Shown piece after piece: positions 24,208 to 33,508 of a stretch of DNA of 64,000 bases; positions within the stretch are counted from its first letter, which is position 1; every line of letters starts with the position of its first letter. The notes under the pieces are model-generated. The model was not told the origin of the DNA and did no database searches. It saw nothing but the letters and a program-made list of their open reading frames with translations. Source of the DNA: Planctomycetota bacterium (GTDB lineage Bacteria; Planctomycetota; UBA1135; JADKAF01); contig JADKAF010000001.1 in assembly GCA_016719295.1 (NCBI GenBank), forward strand, positions 62,001-126,000, written 5' to 3'. Position numbers and translations under genes: made by a program.

Positions 24208-26229
24208 ATGTTCCCCGCCCGTCGCCTCGCGCTCTGCGCTCTCGTGCTCGCCGTCCTCGCCGGACGCGCGACGGCGCAGGCGTTGGTCGAGGTCCCCACG
24301 CCGAGCGTGGCGATGAACACGATCGACATGGATCAGGTCGGTCCCTCGGGCGCGGTGGACCTCGCGATGTTGAACGCCGCGGCGCAGCCGCGCTCGGCGG
24401 GCCTTCTCGGCTTCCACTTCACCCCGACCCTGACCAGCGCCAGCCGCTACGACAGCGGCCTCACCAACGGTCGCGGGCTGGCGCTCGATCCCTCCGGCGC
24501 GGCCCCGGCGCTCGTCGATCCGCCGCGCGGCAGCTATCGCGCCGGCGATCTCTCGATCGATCTCGGCGGGCCTTCGACGGAGTTCGGGATCGGCATCGGC
24601 GACTACGGCGGCTCCCTGCAGCTCGAGCTCTACGCCGGTGCGCAGCTCTTCGCCTCCGCGACGAGCACGGCCTTCGGCGCGGGGGGCGCGAAGTTCTTTC
24701 GCGCGATGGGCGGCCGCTTCGATCGCGTCGTCGTGCGCGCGCCGCTGGGATCGAATTGGGTGCTGACCGAGCTCCACGTACCCGAGCTCGAGGGCCTCTT
24801 CCCGCGCTTCCAAGCGGCGCCGCCGCGCGGCGCGGCGCCGCTCAGCGTCGCGTTCAGCGATGCGAGCACGACCTCGGATCCGGCCGGCATCGCGACCTGG
24901 GCCTGGGACTTCGAGGACGACGGCATCGTCGACGACCAGACGCCGAGCCCGAGCTTCAGCTACGCGGCCTGCGGCGACTACGACGTGCGGCTCACCGTCA
25001 GCGATGCGCTGCACGGCAGCGCGACCCTCGTGCGGCGCGGCTTGATCGCCGTCGATCCGCTCGACGCCGACTTCGAGGCCGAGCCGCGCAGCGGCTGCGC
25101 GCCGCTCGTCGTGCAGCTCTTCGATCGCAGCCGCGGGGGGGCCACCGCCTGGGAGTGGGATTTCGACGACGACGGCGTCGTCGACTCCGTGCTCCAGCAT
25201 CCGCTGCACGTCTTCACCGGCGCCGATCGCCTCTACGACGTGCGCCTGCGCGTGACCAGCGCGTGTCGCCCGCAGGGGACCAGCGCCGTGAAGCGCGGCT
25301 ACGTCCGCACGATCGGCGAGCTGCCGACGCTCTTCGCCGCCAACAGCGGCGGTGCCGTCGGCGGTGCCGTCTACTTCGATCTCGAGCTGCGCGCACCGAT
25401 CGCGCTCTACGGTCTCGAGACGAGCTTCGACGCGCCGGTCGGCACCTCGGTCGGCCTCTCGCTCTACCTCACCTCGCCCGGCCTCTCCGGCTTGGGCGTC
25501 GAGACGCAGCCGTCGGCCTGGTCGCTCGCCGCGCAGGACGATGGCGCCGCGAGCTCCGCGGGCCTCGATGCTCCGACGCGCTTGCGCTTCGCGCAGCCGC
25601 TCTCGCTCGCGCCGGGCCGCATCGGGGTCGCACTCGTCGCGCGCGGCGACGGTCATCGCTACACGGCCTTCGCCAACCCCGGCCCGCGGCGCTACGAAGA
25701 CGCTTTCCTCTCGATCGAAGCCGGCAGCGCCACCAACGCGCCCTTCTCGGGTGCGCTCTTCGCGCCGCGCGCCTGGAATGGCGCGCTGCTCTACTGCCTC
25801 GAGTGCGTCGGCGCAGCGAGCCCCTTCGGCACCGGCTGCGCCGATGCCGGTGGCCAAACCCTCGCTTTCTACGCGCACGGCTGCCCCGATCTCGGCGCGC
25901 CCATCGGCCTCGGCCTCTCCTCTCCGGGCGCTAGCCCGGGAGCCGCGGCCTTCTTCGCGATGGGCCTCAGCGATGTCGATTGGCTCGGCCTAATGCTCCC
26001 GATCGCCCTGGATCCGCTCGGCGCCCCTGGCTGCAGCGTCTTCAGCAGCCACGATCTGGTGCTCGGCCCCTATGGCTTCGTGCGCGGCTCGCTCTCTCTC
26101 CCCGTCGTCGTGCCGCTCGACGGCCTGCTCACCGCGGCGCCCAGCTTCTGGCAGGCCTACTCCTTCGACCCGGCGCAGAACGCGCTGGGCGTCGCGACCT
26201 CCAACGCGCTGCGCGTCGATCTGCGTTGA
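24208..26229 (+). CDS. secreted PKD-domain protein with shared C-terminal domain
   Basis: Signal peptide (LALCALVLAVLAGRATAQ) at the N-terminus. An N-terminal lectin-like beta domain is followed by two PKD domains (about 200-283 and 286-370), each with the W-x-W-D-F-(E/D)-D-D-G signature (AWDFEDDG and EWDFDDDG). The C-terminal ~130 residues begin F-G-T-G-C and end S-N-A-L-R-V-D-L-R, similar to the terminal domains of three other secreted proteins in this window. Probably a surface adhesin or glycan-binding protein. 673 residues; the ATG is chosen at the signal peptide although the frame is open well upstream. Confidence 0.8.
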   Translation: MFPARRLALCALVLAVLAGRATAQALVEVPTPSVAMNTIDMDQVGPSGAVDLAMLNAAAQPRSAGLLGFHFTPTLTSASRYDSGLTNGRGLALDPSGAAPALVDPPRGSYRAGDLSIDLGGPSTEFGIGIGDYGGSLQLELYAGAQLFASATSTAFGAGGAKFFRAMGGRFDRVVVRAPLGSNWVLTELHVPELEGLFPRFQAAPPRGAAPLSVAFSDASTTSDPAGIATWAWDFEDDGIVDDQTPSPSFSYAACGDYDVRLTVSDALHGSATLVRRGLIAVDPLDADFEAEPRSGCAPLVVQLFDRSRGGATAWEWDFDDDGVVDSVLQHPLHVFTGADRLYDVRLRVTSACRPQGTSAVKRGYVRTIGELPTLFAANSGGAVGGAVYFDLELRAPIALYGLETSFDAPVGTSVGLSLYLTSPGLSGLGVETQPSAWSLAAQDDGAASSAGLDAPTRLRFAQPLSLAPGRIGVALVARGDGHRYTAFANPGPRRYEDAFLSIEAGSATNAPFSGALFAPRAWNGALLYCLECVGAASPFGTGCADAGGQTLAFYAHGCPDLGAPIGLGLSSPGASPGAAAFFAMGLSDVDWLGLMLPIALDPLGAPGCSVFSSHDLVLGPYGFVRGSLSLPVVVPLDGLLTAAPSFWQAYSFDPAQNALGVATSNALRVDLR

Positions 26230-26269
26230 TCGACAGAGAACGCTCGCGGCCCGACTCTCCGCCGCTCGC

Positions 26270-28156
26270 TCACTCTCCGAGATACCACTCCCGCAGACGC
26301 CAGTTCGGCCGCTCGGGATAGAGCGTGACGCCGCGCCAGCGCTGCGACCAGGCCATGCGCGTCGCGCCGCGGTAGAGGAAGAGGTAAGGCTGGTCCTCGT
26401 AGATGCCGCGTTGCACGAGCTTCCAGAGCGCGTGGCGCTCCGCGTCCCCGGAGGTCATGCGCGCTTCCTCGATGAGGGCGTCGATGCGGGGATTGCCATA
26501 GCCGGCGACGTTCAGCGAGCCCGGCTCGTCGGCGTAGCGCGAGTGCCAGATGGGGTAGTAGTCGACCTCGCCCGTCGTGATCCAATCCATGCAGAGCGTG
26601 TCGAAGTCGCGCTGCTGCACGCGAGCGGTGTAGGTGTTGGGGTCGACGATGTCGAGGACGAGGTCGACGCCGATCGTGCGCAAGCTCTGCTGCCATTGCG
26701 GGCCGATGAAGCGCGCGGGCGGCGAGGCGGCGACGCAGAGCAGGCGAAGGCGCAGCGGCACTCCGTCGCGCTCCACGAGTCCATCGCCGTCGCCGTCGCG
26801 CCATCCGGCCGCGGCGAGCAGCGAGCGCGCGCGCTCGAGATCGAAGGGGAACGGCGCGAGGTCGCGGTCGTAGGCTGGGCCGAGCATCGAAGCATGGCCG
26901 GTGATGCGCGCGCCGAAGCCGTAGCCGATCAAGCGCACGAACTCCTCGACATCGAAGGTGTGCGCGAGGGCGCGGCGCAGCTCGCGGGAGGAGCCCGGAG
27001 CGCGGCGCAGGTTCCAGGCGATGAAGGTGTAGCGGTGCGCGAGGACGAAGTCCTTCGCGAAGCCACTCGCCAGCGTGTCCTTCCCGAGGCCGACGGTGTA
27101 GTCGCTGCCGGAGAGGCCCACGGCGAGGTCGAGGTTCCCCGCGAGGAGCTCGCGCAGGCCCGGCCCCGAGCCGGCGAGCACGCGGAAGACGATCCGATCG
27201 GGGAGCGGCGGCGCGCCGAAGAAGTCGGGGTTGCGCTCGAGCACGATTCTCGCGCCGCGCTCCCACGCCGCGAAGCGGTAGGGACCGAGACCGACGAAGG
27301 AGTGGTTGCGCTCGTGCTCGCGCACCGCGGCGGCTTGCTCTTTGGCGCTCGCGCCCGGGCGCTCGTAGAGATGCCGGGGCAGGAGGCGCAGCGCGGCGGC
27401 GACGCGCGGTGCTTGGAAGTGCGGCTCGGCGAACAGGAAGCGCACGGTGTAGCGATCGAGCGCGCGGCACTCGTCGATCGCGTCGAAGAGGGCCGAGATC
27501 CCCGGCGCGTCGAGCTCCTCGTTGCGCGCGCACGCGTAGGAGAAGAGCACGTCGTCCGCGTCGAACGGCGCGCCGTCGTGCCAGCGCGCATCGCCGCGCA
27601 GGCGGAAGGTGATCGCGCCGCCGCGCACGACGCGCTCCACGCGCGACGCGTCGAGCTCGAGCGCGGGCTCGCCCTCGCGCCAGCGCAAGCGAACGGGGCC
27701 GTCGCTCTTCGGCCGCGGCCACTCGCCCTCGAGGATCCCGATCGCGTCGCCGCGCGGGCGCTCGCCGTCGGCGCGCAGCGTCACGCGGTCCGCGATCTCG
27801 ATCGCGCGCGCGAGCTCGGGCACGAGCTCGAGCGTGGTGAGATCGGGGCGCGCGAGATAGGCGTGGAGCTCCTGCCAGATCGCCTCGAGCTCGCCTTCGG
27901 CGTGCAGCAGGTAGTTCAGCGAGCTCGGCTCGCGATCGATCTGGACGCGCAGCTCGCCGCCCGGTCGAGGCGACGCCGGAGTGCCGCGGCGCGGATGCGC
28001 GGCATCGACGAGTGGGGGCGTGCGCGCGAGGGCGCGCTCGACGGCGGAGGCGAAGACGCGCTGGTTCTCGGCGACATCGGCGGGGTCGATCTGCTGCGCG
28101 CGCGCGAGGGCGCACGCGAGGAGCGCCGCGATGGCGATGAGGAGAGGAGAGCGCAT
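26270..28156 (-). CDS. ABC transporter substrate-binding protein, family 5 (oligopeptide type)
   Basis: A periplasmic binding protein of the SBP_bac_5 family. Signal peptide (LLIAIAALLACALARAQ), then GGELRVQIDREPSSLNYLL, the RLRGDARWHDGAPFDADDVLFSY segment that marks the family, and a C-terminal AxRxxLWxxxQ-like segment (AERHALWKLVQRGIYED). 628 residues, longer than OppA, with an Arg/Glu-rich insertion near 100-150. No permease or ATPase gene is adjacent, so it is an orphan component. Substrate unknown. Confidence 0.85.
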   Translation of the reverse strand: MRSPLLIAIAALLACALARAQQIDPADVAENQRVFASAVERALARTPPLVDAAHPRRGTPASPRPGGELRVQIDREPSSLNYLLHAEGELEAIWQELHAYLARPDLTTLELVPELARAIEIADRVTLRADGERPRGDAIGILEGEWPRPKSDGPVRLRWREGEPALELDASRVERVVRGGAITFRLRGDARWHDGAPFDADDVLFSYACARNEELDAPGISALFDAIDECRALDRYTVRFLFAEPHFQAPRVAAALRLLPRHLYERPGASAKEQAAAVREHERNHSFVGLGPYRFAAWERGARIVLERNPDFFGAPPLPDRIVFRVLAGSGPGLRELLAGNLDLAVGLSGSDYTVGLGKDTLASGFAKDFVLAHRYTFIAWNLRRAPGSSRELRRALAHTFDVEEFVRLIGYGFGARITGHASMLGPAYDRDLAPFPFDLERARSLLAAAGWRDGDGDGLVERDGVPLRLRLLCVAASPPARFIGPQWQQSLRTIGVDLVLDIVDPNTYTARVQQRDFDTLCMDWITTGEVDYYPIWHSRYADEPGSLNVAGYGNPRIDALIEEARMTSGDAERHALWKLVQRGIYEDQPYLFLYRGATRMAWSQRWRGVTLYPERPNWRLREWYLGE

Positions 28157-28314
28157 GGCTGGGGATCCTAACGCCGGGTACGCCGTTTCCGTCTTTTCGC
28201 TCCGGTCTGCGGGGCCCGCCGTTTGTAATGTGCGGCCCGCCGCGGGGCGGGGACCACGTCAGGGATTCGCGCTCGCGCGCTCTTGCGCGTAGACGCCGTC
28301 GGGGATGGGGCTGC

Positions 28315-31300
28315 TTGGCGACGATTCTGCACGCGGGGTTGTACTCGGGTCGGCTGCATGTCTGGGCGGAGACGCCGCCTCCGCCGCGCGAGCGCGGAGC
28401 CGGGGCTTCGGCGCTCCGACCGGCGGCGGCTGCGACGGCGCTCGGTGACGACGACGGTCCGCCGTTCTCGCCATTCACCGCTCCGTATCCCGCGCTGGCC
28501 CGGTGCCTGGAGGCCCTGGCTCCGGGCTGCAAGCCCGGCGAGCGCCGCTTGCGCCGCCTCTCGCTCTGGACCGCGACGCGCGCCGGGATGCCGATCCCGA
28601 GCTCGCCGGTGATCGCCGCGATCGACGAGGAAGGCGAGACGCGCATCGCGCCCTGGACCGTGCTCGCGCTCGATCTCTCCATCGAGGAGTCGATGGAGCT
28701 GCTCTACGCGGGGAACGATCCGCGACCGCAGGCGCGCGGCGTCGGCCTCGGTGCCGACTTCCTCTTCTGGTCGAAGGCGCTGCGCTTCAGCGGCGCGCTC
28801 GTCGCCCGCCAGCACTTCCTGCCTTCGCTCGTCCACCGCGACTCCTCCTGGATCGCGCTCTGGGAACCGCTCCTCCGCGGCGATGATCGGCGCCTGTTCC
28901 AGGAGCTCGCGCGCTCGATGCCGCCGGCCGCGCGAGCGCTCGCGTCACGCGAAGCCGAAGAGGCGCCCGAGACGCCGCCGCACGTCGCGCTCGAGCTCTT
29001 CCTCGCCGAGATGGTGGATCACCTCGTGCGGCTCGCCGCGCTGGTGGTTCCGCCCGGCGGCTCGCCGCGGCGCGGCGGGCGCAGCGCGCGCACGCCGAAG
29101 CCGAAGGCCGAGGAGCCGACGATCCACGATCGCTGGCTCTCCGCGCTCGCGGCGCCGCTGGGCCACATGGACGGGAGCGAGGCGGCGCAGCTCGAGGAGC
29201 TCGCCGAGCGCGTGAAGGTCTGGCGCGAGCCGGCCTCCGTGTTCGAGACCTCGCCGTTCCGCTTGGGGTTCCGCCTCGAGGAGCCGGAGATCGCCGAGGG
29301 GCTCGAGCTCAGCGACGAGGCCTTCGCGATGGCGCCGTGGCATCTGCGCTACGTGCTGCAATCCACCGCCGACTCGAGCTTGATCGTGCCGCTCGACACC
29401 GCCTGGCGCGATCTCGATCGGCGCGGCGTCGTCGGCAGCGGCTCGCTCGGTCCGCGCGCGTTCCTGCTCTCGGCGCTCGGCCATGCCGCCGGCCTCTGCG
29501 AGGCCGTCGCGCAGAGCCTCGACGAGGCGGAGCCCTGCGGCTCGCCGATCGATGCCGCGGGCGCGCACCAGTTCCTGACGCAGGCGGCGCCGGCGCTCGA
29601 GGAAGCGGGCTACGCGGTCTTCTTGCCCGCGTGGTGGACCGCCGAAGGCACGCGCACGCACTTGAGCGTGCGCGCGCGCGTCGAAGGTCCGTCGACCGAA
29701 GGTGGCGGAAAGCTCACCTTGGCCGACGTGGTGAAGTTCGAGTGGCGCGTCGCGCTCGGCGAGCAGGAGATCACGCTCGCGGAGCTGCACGCGCTCGCGC
29801 GCCTGAAGGCGCCGCTCGTCCGCGTGCGCGGCCAATGGGTCGAGGTGAACGCGGAGGAGCTGCGCGCCGCCGCCGAGGTCTGGTCGAAGGACGCGGAAGG
29901 CAAGACGACGCTGCGCGACCTGCTGCAGATGGCGCTCGGCTCGAACCGGCTGCAGAAGGGACTCCGCGTCGCCGGCGTCGATGCGCGCGGCGAGGTGGGG
30001 CTCTTCCTCGAACGCCTGCGCGGACCCGAAGCCTGCGAGCTGGTCGAGACTCCGCAGGGCTTCCAGGGCGAGCTGCGCCCCTACCAGCTCCGCGGCCTCT
30101 CGTGGCTGCACTTCTTGCGCGAGTGGGGGCTCGGCGCCTGCCTCGCGGACGACATGGGTCTCGGCAAGACGATCCAGACGCTCGCGCTCGTGCTGCGCGC
30201 GAAGGAGAACGGCGAGCAGCGGCCCTGGCTGCTCGTCTGCCCGACCTCGGTCGTCGAGAACTGGAACCACGAGGCGCGTCGCTTCACGCCGCAGATCCAG
30301 GTGCTCGTGCACCACGGCGTCGATCGTCGCCGCGGCCCTTCGTTCCGCGAAGGTGTGCTGCGCTACGACATGGTCGTGACGAGCTACGCGCTGCTGCACC
30401 GCGACATCGACTTCCTGCGCGAGGTGAAGTGGGCTGGCGTCGTGCTCGACGAAGCGCAGAACATCAAGAACCCCGACACCAAGCAGGCGAAGAGCGCCAG
30501 GCTCCTGAAGACCGAATCTCGCATCGCGCTCACCGGTACTCCCGTCGAGAACAACGTGGGCGACCTCTGGTCGATCATGGAGTTCCTGAACCCGGGCTTC
30601 CTCGGCACCTGGTCGGAGTTCAAGCGCAACTACTACGTGCCGATCCAGACCGGCGCCGGCGCGAGCGCCCTCGAGCGCTTGAAGCGCCTGACGGGGCCCT
30701 TCGTGCTGCGGCGCCTGAAGACCGACAAGGCGATCCTGGCCGAGCTCCCCGACAAGAACGAGATGAAGGTCTACTGCACGCTGACGCAGGAGCAGGCGGC
30801 GCTCTACACCGCCGTGCTCGCGGAGGCGGAGGAGCGCATCGCGAAGGCGGAGGGGATGCGGCGCCGCGGCGAGATCCTGGCGACGCTGGGCAAGCTGAAG
30901 CAGGTCTGCAATCACCCCGCGCACTACCTGGGCGACGGCTCCGAGCTCTCGACGCGCTCGGGCAAGCTCACGCGCCTCCGCGAGATGCTGGAGGAGGTCC
31001 TCGAGCTCGGCGAGCGAGCGCTCGTCTTCACGCAGTTCGCGCGCATGGGCACGCTGATCCAGCAGCACCTGCAGGACGCCTTCGGCAACGAGGTGCTCTT
31101 CCTGCACGGCGGCGTTCCGCAAGGGGCTCGCGATCGCATAGTGCGGCGCTTCCAGGACGAAGTCGACGGCCCTTCGATCTTCGTGCTCTCGCTGAAGGCG
31201 GGGGGCACGGGTCTCAACCTCACGCGCGCGAACCACGTGTTCCACTTCGATCGCTGGTGGAACCCCTCGGTCGAGAACCAAGCCACCGACCGCGCCTTCC

Positions 31301-31500
31301 GCATCGGCCAGACGCGCGACGTGCAGGTGCACAAGTTCGTCTGCGCGGGGACGCTGGAGGAGCGCATCGATACGATGATCGAGGGCAAGAAGGAGCTCGC
31401 CGAGAACATCGTCGGCTCCGGCGAAGGTTGGATCACCGAGCTCGGCGATCAGGAGCTGAAGGAGATCTTCTCGCTGCGCTTGGAGGCCGTGGGCGAATAA
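28315..31500 (+). CDS. SNF2-family DNA-dependent ATPase (DEAD/DEAH-like helicase)
   Basis: A bacterial SWI2/SNF2 protein. A ~575-residue N-terminal SNF2-associated region precedes a complete motor: LADDMGLGKT (Walker A, 612-619), DEAQ (712-715), the ALTGTPVENN motif III, and the C-terminal lobe with LVFTQFARMG, SLKAGGTGLNL and QATDRAFRIGQ (motif VI, about 989-999). The protein begins best at a TTG giving (M)ATILHAGLYSGRLHVW, which matches how relatives start; the frame is open further upstream. It pairs with the SWIM gene 19 bases downstream, the conserved bacterial arrangement. Probably remodels protein-DNA complexes or RNA polymerase; direct helicase activity is not implied. Confidence 0.9.
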   Translation: MATILHAGLYSGRLHVWAETPPPPRERGAGASALRPAAAATALGDDDGPPFSPFTAPYPALARCLEALAPGCKPGERRLRRLSLWTATRAGMPIPSSPVIAAIDEEGETRIAPWTVLALDLSIEESMELLYAGNDPRPQARGVGLGADFLFWSKALRFSGALVARQHFLPSLVHRDSSWIALWEPLLRGDDRRLFQELARSMPPAARALASREAEEAPETPPHVALELFLAEMVDHLVRLAALVVPPGGSPRRGGRSARTPKPKAEEPTIHDRWLSALAAPLGHMDGSEAAQLEELAERVKVWREPASVFETSPFRLGFRLEEPEIAEGLELSDEAFAMAPWHLRYVLQSTADSSLIVPLDTAWRDLDRRGVVGSGSLGPRAFLLSALGHAAGLCEAVAQSLDEAEPCGSPIDAAGAHQFLTQAAPALEEAGYAVFLPAWWTAEGTRTHLSVRARVEGPSTEGGGKLTLADVVKFEWRVALGEQEITLAELHALARLKAPLVRVRGQWVEVNAEELRAAAEVWSKDAEGKTTLRDLLQMALGSNRLQKGLRVAGVDARGEVGLFLERLRGPEACELVETPQGFQGELRPYQLRGLSWLHFLREWGLGACLADDMGLGKTIQTLALVLRAKENGEQRPWLLVCPTSVVENWNHEARRFTPQIQVLVHHGVDRRRGPSFREGVLRYDMVVTSYALLHRDIDFLREVKWAGVVLDEAQNIKNPDTKQAKSARLLKTESRIALTGTPVENNVGDLWSIMEFLNPGFLGTWSEFKRNYYVPIQTGAGASALERLKRLTGPFVLRRLKTDKAILAELPDKNEMKVYCTLTQEQAALYTAVLAEAEERIAKAEGMRRRGEILATLGKLKQVCNHPAHYLGDGSELSTRSGKLTRLREMLEEVLELGERALVFTQFARMGTLIQQHLQDAFGNEVLFLHGGVPQGARDRIVRRFQDEVDGPSIFVLSLKAGGTGLNLTRANHVFHFDRWWNPSVENQATDRAFRIGQTRDVQVHKFVCAGTLEERIDTMIEGKKELAENIVGSGEGWITELGDQELKEIFSLRLEAVGE

Positions 31501-31519
31501 GCGCCCGCGGAACGAGATC

Positions 31520-32398
31520 ATGTACGGACGCTACGACTTCCCGCGCCGCAAGAAGGCCCGCCCGAAGACGGGCCTCGTCGCGAAGACGAAGAAGGGCCCC
31601 TTCGCGGAGCAGTGGTGGGCCGCGCACTGGATGAGCTTCCTCGAGGAAGGCGGCGAGAGCCCCGCTCGTGCCGCCGCGGAAGCTCTCGCGCGCGGCGGCC
31701 GCGTGCTCTCGCTCGACGTCGAGCCAGGGCGCGTGAAGGCGCAGGTCCAAGACGAGCGCGAGACGCCGCACCAGATCAGCATCCAGTTCTCGAAGCCGAC
31801 CGCCACGGCCTGGCGCAAGCTCACCACCGCGCTTCGCGCGCGCGCCGTCTTCGGCGCGAAGCTCTTGACCGGCGAGATGCCCTCCGAGATCGAGGTCGTC
31901 TCGCGCGAAGCCGGCGTGCCGCTCTTCCCGCTGCGCGACGAGCTGAAGGCGAGCTGCGACTGCGGCGCGCCCGGCATCTGCGTGCACGCGCACGCCGCTC
32001 TGCTGCTTCTCGCCGAGCGCATCGACCGCGATCCCTTCCTCAGCTTCACGCTGGTGGGCTCCACCGTGCAGGAGCTCTTGGAGCGACTGTGTGGGAAGAG
32101 CGAGGAAGAAGAAGCCGCCGCCGAAGCCGCCGCCGAAGCTGCGGCTGCACCGACGGCGCCGCTGCCGGCGGATGAGTACGCCTACTGGGGCCAGGTGCGG
32201 AAGATCCGCGAGCTCCCGCTCGGCCAGGTGCGAAAGCCGCCGGTCGCCGCGGCCGTAGCGCGCGGCCTCGGGAACTTCCCGTTCTGGCGCGGTAAGGAGC
32301 TCTTCCTCGATGCGTTGACGCCGGTGTATGACACGGCGTCGTCGATCGGGCTCAATGCGTTTCTCGGTGAGGAAGAGGATGAGGCCGGGGACGAGTAG
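31520..32398 (+). CDS. SWIM zinc-finger protein, SNF2 partner
   Basis: A 292-residue protein with the SWIM pattern C-x-C-x5-C-x-H (C146, C148, C154, H156) and the YGRYDFPRRKK opening found in SNF2-linked SWIM proteins. A W-W-A-A-H-W motif at 32-37 belongs to the same family. An Ala/Glu-rich linker (about 190-215) separates the C-terminal region. The gene follows the SNF2 gene by 19 bases and likely makes its DNA- or protein-binding partner. Confidence 0.92.
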   Translation: MYGRYDFPRRKKARPKTGLVAKTKKGPFAEQWWAAHWMSFLEEGGESPARAAAEALARGGRVLSLDVEPGRVKAQVQDERETPHQISIQFSKPTATAWRKLTTALRARAVFGAKLLTGEMPSEIEVVSREAGVPLFPLRDELKASCDCGAPGICVHAHAALLLLAERIDRDPFLSFTLVGSTVQELLERLCGKSEEEEAAAEAAAEAAAAPTAPLPADEYAYWGQVRKIRELPLGQVRKPPVAAAVARGLGNFPFWRGKELFLDALTPVYDTASSIGLNAFLGEEEDEAGDE

Positions 32399-32535
32399 CC
32401 TCGCGTTCCGCGCTGCCGCGTTGTAGGTTTCGTCAGCTAGCGCGTTCTGCTCTCCACGCGCACCTCCGTTCCTCGTTCGCGTCCTTTCTCGCGACGTCTT
32501 TTGCCTCGTTTCGCGGCTAGCCCGGGTTTGCCCTC

Positions 32536-33186
32536 ATGCCGATCCAAGAAGCCATCGTCTGGGACCCGCTCGCACCTCTCGCTCGGCCCGCGGGCGTGGG
32601 CTTCGGGGCACCTTGCAGCACCAAAGACGCTGACGAAGCGTCGTGGAAGCGGGCGATTCCGAAGCTGCGCACCGCGCTGAAGGCCGGCAGCTTCGTCGGC
32701 ATCCTCGTGCAGACCAGGAACGGGCGGCCTTGGAGCGAGGAGGCCAAGAACTACCTCTTCAACTACGACGAGGATTACTTGGTCGCCGCCTACATCCTGG
32801 ACGCAGGGCTCGGCGAGCCCTGGCGCCCCGGCACGATGATCATGGACTGGCTCTCGCTCTTCAGCTTCTCGCGGCCGGGGCTCGTCGAGTACCAACCCAC
32901 GGCGGGCCTGGATCAGGTCTTCCAGTGCAGCAAGAATGGCTGCGCCCTCACCCGCAACGGCCCGGTCACGCTGGTGAAGTTCTTCGAGAAGGGTGGGGCG
33001 TCGCGTGGGGAGGCCATCGCGAAGGCGATGGGCGAGAGCCTGATGCCGAAGACGAAAGACCAGAAGGGCCGCCGTTCTGCCGGCTGGATCGGCGGCGATT
33101 TCCCGAAGCAGGCCCGTGCGCGCAGCGGGCTGAAGATCGGCTTCCGACCGCCGAGCTATCAGGCGCCGACACCGCCGTCGAAGTAG
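32536..33186 (+). CDS. hypothetical protein
   Basis: 216 residues, no family recognised. No signal peptide or membrane helix. It has aromatic-rich segments (NYLFNYDEDYLVAAY and WLSLFSFSRPG), a CSKNGC pair and a basic C-terminus (about 155-216). The DNA looks less G+C-rich than the genes before it, as does the following pair of - strand genes, so it may belong to an acquired segment. The ATG is the first in frame after the preceding gene. Confidence 0.65.
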   Translation: MPIQEAIVWDPLAPLARPAGVGFGAPCSTKDADEASWKRAIPKLRTALKAGSFVGILVQTRNGRPWSEEAKNYLFNYDEDYLVAAYILDAGLGEPWRPGTMIMDWLSLFSFSRPGLVEYQPTAGLDQVFQCSKNGCALTRNGPVTLVKFFEKGGASRGEAIAKAMGESLMPKTKDQKGRRSAGWIGGDFPKQARARSGLKIGFRPPSYQAPTPPSK

Positions 33187-33508
33187 GCCGCCGTCGGCGC
33201 CAGAAGCGCGACGTCTCGGTGTGCTGTAGCGACGCTACGAGCTCGCCTCTTCGGGCCCAGCCAACTCCTGCGCGCGATGATGGCGCTCGCTCCCGCAGAT
33301 GAACCTCTAGTGGGCTGCGCCTCAGCCCGACTCGCTTGTTAGCTGGTTCGACGGCTGACGCCGTCGAGACGCGAGTCCCTGGATTCGGAGCTGGACTCAG
33401 GAACAACGACTCTTGCGGCCCAAGGACTCTGCATGAGCGACGACGTCCCCATCCGCTGGGCGACGCCGACGGCGCTGTCCCGAGAGCACCAGCTTCTCTC
33501 TGGACACC
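33187..33508. other. 322-base intergenic region between convergent genes
   Basis: No convincing gene. It contains a GGGCTG/CAGCCC hairpin (about 33312-33328) and an 8-bp perfect hairpin with a TGAC loop (TCGACGGC/GCCGTCGA, 33348-33367), likely 3'-end structures for the two converging genes. No T-run follows either. A GTTAGCT near 33338 recalls an integron site core but is not supported by matching arms. Confidence 0.4.

Noticed and set aside
33259..33344. AGCCAAC and GTTAGCT as a possible integron attC site
   Set aside because: The ends are 86 bases apart and nearly complementary, but GTTAGCT does not fit GTTRRRY and the arms inside do not pair.
33348..33367. Hairpin as an intrinsic terminator
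   Set aside because: The 8-bp stem is perfect but no T-run follows on either strand, so it is only described in the intergenic entry.
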